64,000 bases of DNA from Solanum dulcamara (taxonomy: Eukaryota > Streptophyta > Magnoliopsida > Solanales > Solanaceae), in assembly GCF_947179165.1 (NCBI RefSeq), contig NC_077245.1, forward strand, positions 42,091,286 to 42,155,285. Reading direction: 5' to 3'. This document shows, in pieces, positions 1 through 10,310 of the stretch. A program made the position numbers and the translations under genes. The notes under the pieces are model-generated. The model was not told the origin of the DNA. It saw nothing but the letters and a program-made list of their open reading frames with translations, and did not search any database. The stretch's first letter is position 1, and the number at the start of each line of letters is the position of its first letter.

Positions 1-1826
1 ATCATGTCAATGAAAGTTTTTTTTAACCCCATTATTCTCATCACAAGACAAGTGTAAGTCCAAGAGACCCTATCATAAGCCTTGGTCATGTCAAGTTTGA
101 TCACGACATTGCCTCCAACATTTGGTTTTTTGATTTGGTGGATTATTTCCTGGCCAAACATGATATTTTCAGAGATGTTTCTATTCTTGACAAAGCCAGA
201 TTGGTTCAAGGAAATGAGGTTGGGGAGAATAGGAGCAAGTCTTAGGTAAAGGAGTTTGGAAATGATTTTGTTAGTGAAGTTGCTAAGGCTTATGGGTCTG
301 AACTCAGAGATTTTTGTAGGATGGTTTACTTTTGGGAGTAGAACCAAACAAGTATGGGTGAAATATTTAGACATAGTTTGTCCACAAAAGAAGGATGTGA
401 TCACTCTAAGGAGGTCCTCTTTAATGATGTCCCAGCACACTTGAAAGAAGGTTCCATTCATCCTATCAGGGCCAGCAGCAGAGTGAGGATTCATAGTAAA
501 AACAACAGTTTTCACTTCTTCCATAGTAGGCATGGCTTGTAAATCTTCATTGTCTTTGTCAGTCACCATTGTAGGGATGCAATGGAGTGTCTGCTGTTGG
601 ATGTCCTCCTCCTTTCCAGTAAAAAATTGTTGGAAATATTCACAAGCAGCATCAGCTATCTTTTCATCACCTTGCACCCAAAAGACTTTTTCTTTTTGGG
701 TCCTGTGGATGTAAAGCATTCTTCTTCTGCCTCTGATAAGAGCATGAAAATAGCTAGAGTTCCTGTCACATTCTTTGAACCAGTGAAGTCGAGACTTTTG
801 TCTGAGAATAGAATCCTCTATCTTCAAGTAACTAATGTACTCATCATTGATAGCATGCAGTCGAGACCTATTTTTATTAGAGTTTAGACTGATCAGATTC
901 TTTTCAGCTTGTCTATCCTTCTCCTCATATTCTTTGACTTTAGCATAGATGTCTTCAAACTGATTTTTGGACCAGCAGCTAAGAGTAGCAGTAAGTCTGT
1001 TTATTTTCTGATGAAAACTCCATATTGGATTTCTTTCAGAAGGTCTGCTCCAGCAATTCTTGACAGTATCCATGAAAGAAGGTTGCTCAGGCCAGTAGTT
1101 CAGGAATTTGAAATACTTGATGGGGTTGTGTTGTTGGTCAATCATTTCCAATAGCAAGGGGCAGTGATCAGAACCCACAGAAGGAAGATGAATGATGCTG
1201 GTATGGGGCATGGTCTCCAGCCAGTTATCATTAACCATCCCTCTATCAAGTCTCTTCCAAATTCTAAAGTTGATACCACTTAGGTTGGACCAGGTGTATT
1301 TCTGACCTGAGAAACCAAGGTCTTGAAGACCTGAGGCCTCAATACTGCTAATGAACTCAAAACTCTTTCTCATATTATAGGGGACACCCCTTAGTTTTTC
1401 TTCAGGGTCTACAATAACATTAAAGTCTCCTATAGTGCACCATGGATTGGATGTAGTGGACTACTGTAGAAGGCTATCCCATAAAGGTCTTCTGAGATGA
1501 TCTTTACATTTAGCATAGACAAAGGTAGTGATGAATTGATTTGGGATCATGACATGATTGAGCTCACAAGTTATTAGTTGCTCATCATTCTCCAAAATCT
1601 TGCAATTCACATCTTTGGTCCAGAAAATCCAAATCTTACCATTAGGATTGTGGATGTCATGGTCCATATTGAGCTGGTTTCTGAAGTATTGTAACTGAGA
1701 GTTATCAGAAAAAGGCTCCATTAGAGCTATAAGAGAAATTTGATGGATATTTTTGAGAAGTTTTATTCTATCCATGGCTCCTTGGGTATTAATACCCCTT
1801 ATATTCCAGCTAAGGGTACTAATCAT
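1..1826 (-). pseudogene. LINE ORF2: endonuclease plus reverse transcriptase, one nonsense codon, partial
   Basis: The start at 1826 gives MISTLSWNIRGINTQ, the usual beginning of plant LINE endonucleases, with the catalytic Asn of WNIRG. Further on are the Glu of LMEPF, the GDFN motif (about 1423-1434) and SDH (about 1165). From about 540 down the frame reads non-LTR RT: SAAGPDRMNGTFFQ, LLPKVN, FRPISLSN, QSGFVKNRNISENI and KLDMTKAYDRVSW (RT block with the first catalytic Asp). I checked every codon from 1826 to 3 in this frame; the only stop is a TAG at 1461-1463, between the two halves of the endonuclease. The FADD/YADD block, RNase H and C-terminus are outside the window. The product would nick target DNA and prime reverse transcription of LINE RNA. 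With one nonsense codon in over 600 it is either a fairly young copy or was recently functional. Confidence 0.85.
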
Positions 1827-1942
1827 TGAGAAATTCTTGAAGTATGGGACCTGGTACTTGGTCTGCCTGTGGGGGCAGTTTTTGTAGAAATGTTTGCCTT
1901 GTTGCTAAATCTGGTCCTATGTATCCCTCTAGGAGATAGACC

Positions 1943-4676
1943 CTATGAACTAGCCATCTGTTGGATGTCTTCCTCATATCTATTCTCAGAAGAGGGTTTG
2001 ATGGTTTTGATTAAATGCTCACTTATAATATTATCTTTCTCCTGATCATGCAAGGGCTGATAATTATTATCTTCTTCATTTTCTGACTCACACACAGCAT
2101 ACTCATCAGTAGGGTCTTGTATGTTGGTGTTGAGGGTGAAGTGATTTGTAGCTACCTCTAGAGTTTGAAAAGGAGTTATATCTATACCCACCTGATCATT
2201 ATCAAGTACAAATTGTTGACATCCCTGTTCACTTTGCTGCATTGCAACACTGTCAGTTAAAGGAGTTTGGCATTTCTCAGAAAGGTTTTTTTTTTTTTGA
2301 TGGCCTCTCTCCTTTTCTTGCTTAAATTGTTCTTTTTAGAATTAGAGCCTTTACCACTAGTGCTTGCAAAGGATCCCAAATCCTTGGCCATATAGCCTAA
2401 GATGTTTTGCATGGTAGAGTCATCAGTAGGGGGATCTTTTCTGATGGATTCAGGATTTGGTATATCATTTTGAGCCTGGTGTGTAGGGGTAGCAGGGGCT
2501 GTAAGGTCACTCCAAAGGTCAGTGATGTTCTCATGCAAAACATGAGACAAAATCCCCCCCCTTTGGGTTCCCCATCCTGCAGATTAGTGGGGTTCTCCAT
2601 TACTCCTCCAACCATTTCTCAATCAACTACACAGCCAACAACAGTAGAAATATGATGTGGGGGTGTAAGGGGTATGGGGAGTAGTAAGTCAATACCTGCA
2701 TTCCTTGTTACATTGCTCCTTTGAGTAATACCTTGTTGTTCAATTATGGTGTTTTCCTGCATTTTTGCTGAATTCTTCAAAGTGGAATTCCTTTGGTTAC
2801 TTGGTTCTCCTGTATCTTGGTTATTGGTTTGATCCTGGGTAACAAGATCAACATAATTATTGGAAGTATAAATAGGAGTAGAGGGCTTACCTGGACCTGT
2901 GATGTTTTGCTGAGGTTTATCAACTCCCATGTTCTGCTATGGTTGAATAGAGCTGATCACATTTATTTGTTGGGGCTTGTTTTGTCCTTTAGACTGTTTC
3001 TTCCTCTGAACTTGCCACAACAGTTCTTTTGCATTATTAGATGTTTGTTGTGGCTGAGCAGGAGCATCCTTTACAGATGTATTGATGTGTGTGTCATCAT
3101 GATCCTTGGTTATCATGCCCTCCTTGTTTTTGTTCATTTTTGTTGTTTCCTCTTCTTTTCTTTTTTTTTGTTCTTCATCCCTTCTTCGAATATTACAAGC
3201 ATGTATCAAATGACCCTGATGTTTGCAATACATGCAGTAATCAGGTACATTTTCATATAAAATAGCTTGCCACCTTTCTAGAGTTTTATCAGTTTTGTCA
3301 TATCCCAGCCAAACATGGGGAGGTCTTTTATTGGTGAGCTTCACTTGAAGTCTCACCTTGGCTATACTTCCCCTTGTTTTTTATATGGAAGTAGTGTCTA
3401 GATAAAGTACCTTCCCTACAGAGGCTAGCAAGGTAGTGGTGAACTCCATGTTATAACAATGCCAAGGTAGTTCTGGTAAGGCTACCCAGATTGACACTAT
3501 TGGGGTTTCTTCATCAGGTTTAAAAGTAGGTGTACATGTCTGAATCCTCATGAGTTGGCCCTCTATTGTCATTCTCTATTTGGTCCAGACAGTATTGTAA
3601 TCCAACTTATTATCCAAGTCAATGTAGACATGTCTAGCATTGAAATGAGCAATTTTGACACCTCTTGAGAGCTGAGTTTGAATGATAAAACTCCTTCTTA
3701 TCAACTCTATCTTTGGCATGGTGTGGGTAAATTTTCCAACCAAGGTGTATTTGCATCTTTGAGCTAGTTTGTGCATGAAGTCTTCTTTTTCAAAAAACAC
3801 AGCAGGCAGGCCCTGTTTGGTTGTGTATTTAGGGGTGGCTAATTCAATAGGAGCCTCATTCTTTGCTTGATTATTTCTGAGTTTGGCAGCAAAGGTCTGA
3901 ACTACAGTGTAAGGGGCAGGCTGAGGGACCTGGTCCTTTAAGTTGGGAAAAATATTTTTCTGGGGGTTTTGGTTAGTGGTATTTGGTTCAGGTTGGGTAT
4001 TGACTAATTTAGTTCCAATATGTCTAGGACCAACATTAGCAGAGCTGTTGGGCACCTTAGGTTGACTAGTCTGAACCTGGATGTCAAAATTACTAGACAC
4101 CTTAGGGAAGCTATTGTGGGTGGAGGTAGGCTGTTGAGTGTGTAGCTGGTTACTAGGTTGAGGACTAGAATTGTTAGGCATTTTGGTAGGAATTTCAGGG
4201 CTGCTTTTAGAATTGATTTTGGTATGATCATTGCCCTGCAAGGAGTTACCTACAACATTACCAGGGATTACATTTGTATGAGGTTGCAAATGAACTCCAC
4301 TGGATTTCAAATAGGCAGTCTCGGAGTATATCAAGTTGGAAGGATTGGTCTTACCTGCAGTTTCCCCTCTTTGAGATTGAACATTGTTGTCAACATAGTT
4401 AGTACAAGTTAAAGATTGGTTAGTTAGTTCAGGAAACTTACCTGCAGTTGCCCCATTTTGCATTGGTCTTACCTGCAGTTGCCCCGTTTTGCATTGGTTT
4501 CCACCTGAAAATGTCGCCTGAGCTCCGGCAACCTCTCCTGTACCATCGTCCCCAATGATTTCACCATCTATTTGGGTTGAAATTTTGGTGGTAGGAGCGC
4601 CATGAGGTGGGGAACAAACCCCAGGGGGTCCTCCATCTCGAATATCGTTAGAGCCCCTTCGAATATAAAGGCGCAA
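1943..4676 (-). pseudogene. LINE ORF1 (DUF4283-like / CCHC zinc-knuckle protein), broken
   Basis: A nucleic-acid-binding ORF1 of the plant LINE type. The first 366 codons (4676-3576) are rich in Asn, Gln, Pro and Thr and end in a DUF4283-like segment that continues through 3573-3381 (LPELPWHCYN) and 3380-2937, where PHVWLGYD and the CCHC knuckle CMYCKHQGHLIHAC (about 3240-3195) lie. In this frame there are stops at 3576 (TAG), 3381 (TAA), 2937 (TAG) and 2619 (TGA). The reading then moves to another frame at a run of eight C near 2555 and again near a T-run at 2287, giving a Lys/Arg-rich stretch (2340-2270) and an acidic tail ending at 1943. The gap to ORF2 is about 116 bases. The real start may lie upstream of 4676. 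It has decayed much further than ORF2. Confidence 0.75.
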
Positions 4677-5107
4677 CTCCGGTGACTCTACAATATTTCT
4701 CTCAGGAGTCGCATGATCAGTGCTCTAAAATGGTGCGGTGGTTTGATCTAATTTTTGGACTATATGTAGTCCAAACAATAAGGAATCATCTACCACAGCT
4801 CTTGATACTCGAATCAAACCATGTTTCTGAAAATTGATGATCTTGTATGCAATTCTCAGCTCCTCTTCAGAGACAGTGATTGCATCAGTATTTTGTTGAC
4901 CGATCGATTATAGTTAAGTCAAACCAGCTTTACTTGAAATTGCTACTGTGTTTTCAGTGTTATTTTGTAGATTCAAAGTGTCATTAGCTGGGTGAAGGGG
5001 TGATGTTTGATGATCTATATTCGATGGCCAAGGGAGCTTCACCGGCGTCGGTGAAGCCATTCAGACTAGTCGGAGATGATGAACAGTATGAGAAAGAGAG
5101 AGAGAAG
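4677..5107 (-). other. Probable LINE 5' leader
   Basis: The stretch between ORF1 and the start of the LTR A homology. On the minus strand it begins with a CT-rich tract (about 5107-5085), as plant LINE leaders often do. It has short open frames in both directions but no recognisable domain, so I do not call a gene. The exact LINE 5' end is uncertain by a few tens of bases. Confidence 0.5.
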
Positions 5108-5554
5108 ATGACCGTTGGAGTTAGTATTGACGCAATCGATACAAGTTTAGGACCATTTGGGGCTTTTGCCTTTGAAATTTGCCTCACAATTGCCTTTGGA
5201 CAACATTCTTGGAAAACATGCTTTGATGAAAATTATGACAGTGCAGTTAGATCCAGAATGTCGAGTTTGGTATAGAACGACCCTTTATTTGCTTCCTAAT
5301 GCTTTTAGTCTAATCTTGAGGTCTATTGTAGAAATTTAGCTCAAATTGGCTAGGTGTTGGACCCACTTTCAGTCATAACGACCTCGTATGGAAATTTCAA
5401 CTACGTCATTGAGTCTGAAACGTCGAATTGGTGGGGTAGCATATGTCATTTGCCGGCATGGGATTCAGAACGAATTCTGAGCACCCCTTCAGAATATTGG
5501 AACTTGAGAAATATTAGGTTTTTAGTTGATATCTTGTGCAACAAAAATTGCTCT

Positions 5555-5765
5555 CTGCGATAGCGGGCCCTTGGCCGTATTAGGGAGGTCCCTGAATTTA
5601 TTCTCCATAATCGCAGAGCCATGGTTATGTTCGCGGATATGTAGGTATTTGGACTCCGCGAGCGCGGGCCTCTAGCCATGTTCGCAAAGGTCAAGTTTCT
5701 TGACCTCCACGTTCACAGAGAATTGTAACCCCGTTCGCGAAAGCCAATGTCCTTGTCTTTTAATA
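5555..5765 (+). repeat. GC-rich short-motif array in LTR A
   Basis: A degenerate run of CpG-rich words of the type CTGCGATAGCGG, TTCGCGGAT, CGCGAGCGCGGG and GTTCGCGAAAG separated by short spacers such as GGCC and AGGTC. The equivalent region of LTR H (about 41,705-41,930, opposite strand) has the same array. It is far richer in CpG than the AT-rich flanks. Confidence 0.6.
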
Positions 5766-6254
5766 AAGACTAAGGACGATTTTTAACTCACTTCCTCCAC
5801 TTCATTCATCGATATTTCCTTCATTCCAAGCTCAATTTAGGAGATTCAAAGGTCCAAATTCAAGAAAAATTTGTGAGGAATCTATTGGTGAGCTCGAAAA
5901 CTAGAGTGGAAGCTTTTTGTGAGGTAAGAATTCGTAATTAGCTACTAATTGTTGAATTTGTGGAGATTGTATCATGATCATATGAACTCCATTTTTATTG
6001 ATATTTAAGGCTAGATTATGGGGTTTTTTTGCAAGGAATGTCATGGTTTAATATTTTTGGATTGGGGGAGTTTTGGTTTTTTAGAATTTGCTGATCAACA
6101 AGCTGCCATTTTCATCTTTTTGTTCAAATTTTGTGAATTTTCTTGGCAATTTTGGTTATATTTTGTTTGGGATGGAGAAGTGCATTCATGACACTCGATT
6201 TGGTAGTACTCCCTGTGATACACGGTTGGTCGCTGATTCTAATTCATTCCGATC

Positions 6255-6420
6255 CCTTAGCTAAAGATAGCTGGTCAAAGTCCGTGGTCCATCTTACTTG
6301 TGTTCAGGCTTCCTAGCTACACTTACTCAGTTAAAGTCTACGGTCTAGCCTACTCATGTGGACTCATTAGCTACAGTTACCTAGTCATAGTACGTGGTTG
6401 AGCTTGTAGGTGGTTAAATT
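6255..6420 (+). repeat. 54-bp minisatellite, three copies (LTR A)
   Basis: Three imperfect tandem units, recognisable by TAGCTA at about 6259, 6314 and 6368 (period 54-55), each followed by a GTC...CGTGGT-type core. The homologous region of LTR H has five units and that of the J 5' LTR fragment at least four. Confidence 0.65.
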
Positions 6421-6934
6421 TTTGATTCCTTGATGAATCTTCGATTTAAGTCTTCAACTACTTTTAGTTGTGGGTTGAGGTGTTATATTTTGGAAATAGT
6501 TCGGTTCAAGTTTGGGAAATGGTGATATTATTGAAATACTTTTGGTTCTGTTTATTTTATTTCAACTATTCTTGCATCTGTCTAGCTTATGCGAGTCCGT
6601 ATTAGTGGTTACTATTTATTTGTGTATGAGCGTACCCATCAGGTTTATGGGAGCCTGACAGAGTTAGTTAGATTCTTTCTCTTAGTTTGCTAGTATGCTC
6701 GTGTACATACCTACATTTACTTCTTGCCTTGTCTTTGGTTGTGATCTTTTACTCGCATTTCAGTTTACTTTTGCTTATCTTGCTCAGTCGGGCCTATGAT
6801 GCCTACTAGGTACTTGTAGTTTTGGTACTCATACTACACTATGCATCTTTTTTTAATGCAGGTCTGAGTACTAGCTATTGGCGTTAATTCGAGCTTGCTG
6901 CGATTGTGATCGGATGCGAGGGTGAGTACACTGT

Positions 6935-9900
6935 TGTTACACCCTACACTCTTGATCTTGGAATGTCATTTAAGCTTCTTAAAAGTTATGAAGTGAGTCA
7001 GATAATTTACTACACTGTCACACAACTCTAAGGAAAGAAAAATGCGATAACCCGTGAAAGGGAAGGTTAGAAATAGGGTCATGGGAAGTCGGAAGGAGTT
7101 GGAGTCCAATTAATGAGTTGTAAGACTCGATTTACCTATGAAAGCTACTAACTTTAAGTCTTACATACCTAAGCTACTTGAGTACATACCAAGCTTATGT
7201 AGCATAGATTATACGGGTTCGTAAAATAAGATGAGATTACGAACCCAGAGGGAAGAGGAGAAGATGACACATGGCAGCAAGAGGAGGTGCCACGTGGAAG
7301 CCTAGGAAAGTGCCACATGGAAACAGGTGACCCCCCTGCTTGGGGTCAAGTAGGTGACCCACCTACTTAGGGGTGGGCCCCACAAGGACATGTGGTAGCC
7401 TAGGAGGCAAGGCTTGGATCCGTGGCCCAATAGGGGCTGGACACATGTCACCCTATGGGGCTGACATGTTTCACCTCCAAATCCACCCTATATATGTGTA
7501 TTATGACTAACTACTTCAGTTTCTCATCCAAAAAATAGCCAAAAGCTGAAGAAATTGGAGAGCAAAGGGACATAGCTACGGATGGCTTCCTTTAAAGGTA
7601 AGTCTCCAAATTTCCTCTGTAAATGAATTATCTAAGGTGTTCCTCGACTACGTGGTGGTGTATATATGTATCTTATGATTCCTATGGAACCATATCTTCA
7701 GCTTTACACTTGGAACAAATAAGAGAAAGTGGAAGGAAAAACTTGAAGGGAAAGAAAGGAGGGCTACGAGTTTGAGCAAGAAAAATAGTAAGGCCCGATT
7801 TCTTTACACGAATTAATTATTAAGGTATCCCCCGGTATTATAATGGTGTTTAATAACATAAAATTCCAATTTGGGGTAGAGTAAAAGGGACACAAACAGA
7901 ATACCCCATTTCAGCACATCAAGAAGTTTCCGAGATGCAGTTTTGGCGAGTTTTGGCTAATTTTGGGTAAGGTAAGGTTTCTCATTTAAATTTTAACTTT
8001 ATTGTGTTGTTATGGAGTGTTTTACATGCCCTATAGGTTGCTGGAACTGTGAAATTATCATAGAATTGCTTGAGGTCGAAGACAATCTAAATTGGAGTAT
8101 AGTTAAATTGTCGTCGAAATAAAGTTTTGAGCTTGTGGTATGCTTATGCAGGTGTGTGGGGGTTTGTTATAGTGCATAAATGTGTTATAAAAGGGGTGTG
8201 GGTTCTTTTGGTTGCATCCACACGACCCCTCATTTCGTATAATTAAAGGTTTTGCAAAATAAAGTCTAGACACCCTATTTTGGTATCGTAATTTTGAGTG
8301 AGTCCTTTCGAGTTTATGTTGTCTATTATTGGTGTGAATTGCTTAAAAATATGCTGCAGGTTGTTGTTTTTGGTTGGCTGTAGTGTTTAGGGATTTAACT
8401 GGAAATTTGGATAGGGCACGTTATAGGGGAGGTGCTGCCCGATTTTCGTTAACGCCTTAGCTAATTAAGGAACTAATCGAGAAGGAGAACGGGGGGTTGA
8501 GTTCTATGAATACGCATGTGTAACCTACGGTGCTGGAAAGGCAAGGGTTGTTAATACTAGCATTGCTTCCATGTTAAATAGGTTTGGAGGATGATGACGT
8601 GGATGTGATTAAGAGAAGTTCATACGAGGTATGTGAAACTTCCTCTTGGCATGTTTTGGAATAAGTATGTAAATCTATTTTTCATTCCTTTTGGCATGTC
8701 TTAGCGTTAAGTGAATTATATGTGAACTGAGGGGATAATTCCATTCCTAGAACTCCAAGTACGCCTTATAATCCCTGTCCACTACTTAGTATTAGAACTC
8801 CTGCAAGAATTGAGTGTTGCCTATTAGGGCTTCTACGTGTTAAAAAGTATTATGTGGAAAGCTACCTATCCTTTCTCTTGATAGGTACCTGGTATGAAAA
8901 TAAGATTACGATTCTATAATTGTTCACCGATCCCCATGGTGGGTCAGATACGAAATATGTGTGTGATGATCACCTGAAGGAAAGTACAGACTACACAAAG
9001 CTTATTCTCTTTCTTTTTGGCATGTCTTAGTTGTAGGTTAGATATGATATGAGCTCCGGGGTGATTCCATTCTTAAGTATCTCTTATTTACTTCTGAATA
9101 CTGAACTCTTATAGTAGTTGAGCTATCTCCATGGAAACTTCTATGTATTAAGGAGATAATGAATGTACGGGCTCCAAGCCTTAAAAACTATATGGTACTA
9201 GGTGTTTCTGATTCCATAAACAATTTGGCCCTATGTTAATACATGTATAGGGTCCCCGATATTACAACTGATATAGCCCGTAATGGCGTTTGGAGGACAC
9301 TCAAGATGACTACACTACTACTCGAGTCCTCAGGCAAAACCTTAACTTTCTTATTCTGTTGAGTCACTAATAATGATTTAAATTGCATATGTTTACTCAT
9401 TACTCTACTCGTGTATACTGTAAAACTTCTTATTCGAGTCCTGGGCTGGTTATCAGATTCTTGCTCAATTCCTTTGCATTATCCACTGCCCCTCACTAGA
9501 GGGTCGGGTTACGTATGTATATATATGTTGATGTATTGTAATATGGTGGTGATGGCACTAGGTCTATGATGTTTTTAGAGGTGTATTGACCGGATTCCTA
9601 ATAGGGCCGGCTATATGGTATAATTTGAGCATGCATGTTTTTATGATTTATAGAGTACAGGTATCGAGGTTTCTTTTATGATATATTTGTCCCCTGCTTC
9701 CCTGTCCCAGTTATGCTATGTTAAGTTTTACATACTCAGTACATATGTCATACTGACCCCCTTTTTCTTCGAGGGGGATGCGTTCATGCCCGCAGGTACA
9801 GATATAAGTTTTGGGAGTCCATCAGCTTAGGATTCGGTTCAGCTAAGCTGGAAGAGGCTCCATTGTCTCGGAGCCTAGTTTTTGGCACTGGCCGTTGATG

Positions 9901-10292
9901 TATAGTATTGTTTTATTATTCATGCGTACGGCGGGGCCCCTGTCCCACCATATGTTGTCGTTAATATTTTTAGAGGTCTGCAGACATGCATATATAGGTT
10001 GTATATGTCAGTTTTGTTCAGTTGGGTCTACATGAGGTATGGTATATGTTATAGCATTAGGGCAGCCTTGTCGGCTTACGTGCCCTTTCAGGTTATGATG
10101 CAAATGAAAGAGGCTACAAATATATGAAATGCTATGACCCATGGGGGTTCTTATGTACATGTCATGTTATTTGTAGTCTGGTTTAACTACACTTGTTATA
10201 TGTCTATCATTCTATTTGACCACAGTTGATAAATATGTATACGGGGGTCCATGTCTAACCCCAGTCGCGGCCTACGGGGTTAGGTCGTGACA
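6935..10292 (+). repeat. 5' LTR of element C
   Basis: 3358 bp, TG...CA ends (TGTTACACCC...GGTCGTGACA). The U3 part (about 7260-7490) has decayed CACGTG-type boxes and ends at a TATA-like CCTATATATG near 7489. The U5 end carries CGCGGCCTACGGGGTTAGG, shared with L and, in opposite orientation, with the LTRs of D and I. Short open frames within it are chance. Confidence 0.85.
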
Positions 10293-10296
10293 GAAA

Positions 10297-10310
10297 TGGT
10301 ATCAGAGCAG
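10297..10310 (+). promoter_or_regulatory. Primer-binding site (initiator tRNA-Met), element C
   Basis: TGGTATCAGAGCAG, four bases after the end of the 5' LTR, matches the usual gypsy/chromovirus site complementary to the 3' end of initiator tRNA-Met. Confidence 0.85.

Larger units (their letters stand above)
1..5107 (-). mobile_element. LINE (L1-type non-LTR retrotransposon), 3' part beyond window
   Basis: Read on the minus strand this has the order of a plant LINE: CT-rich leader (5107-4677), a Gln/Asn/Pro-rich ORF1 with a DUF4283-like region and CCHC knuckle, then ORF2 with an apurinic endonuclease followed by a non-LTR reverse transcriptase. The element leaves the window at base 1, before the RT active-site motif, so its poly(A) tail and target duplication cannot be examined. 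The right boundary is set where homology to LTR H (reverse complement of about 42,340) begins, near 5108. The LINE therefore lies in, or truncates, a gypsy LTR (A). Confidence 0.85.
5108..6934 (+). mobile_element. LTR fragment A (same family as LTR H and element J)
   Basis: The plus strand here matches the reverse complement of 39,650-42,350 (LTR H) over its length, including the start (GGACCATTTGG near 5152), a GC-rich array, a short minisatellite and the segment with AGGTCTGAGTACTA near 6861. Its left end is cut by the LINE and its right end by element C at 6935. It is therefore a partial LTR (possibly solo) of the J/H gypsy family. No coding content; the short open frames at 5000-5700 are chance. 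Confidence 0.75.

Noticed and set aside
5000..5275. 91-codon open frame crossing 5,107
   Set aside because: It spans the LINE/LTR boundary, so it cannot be an ancestral gene.
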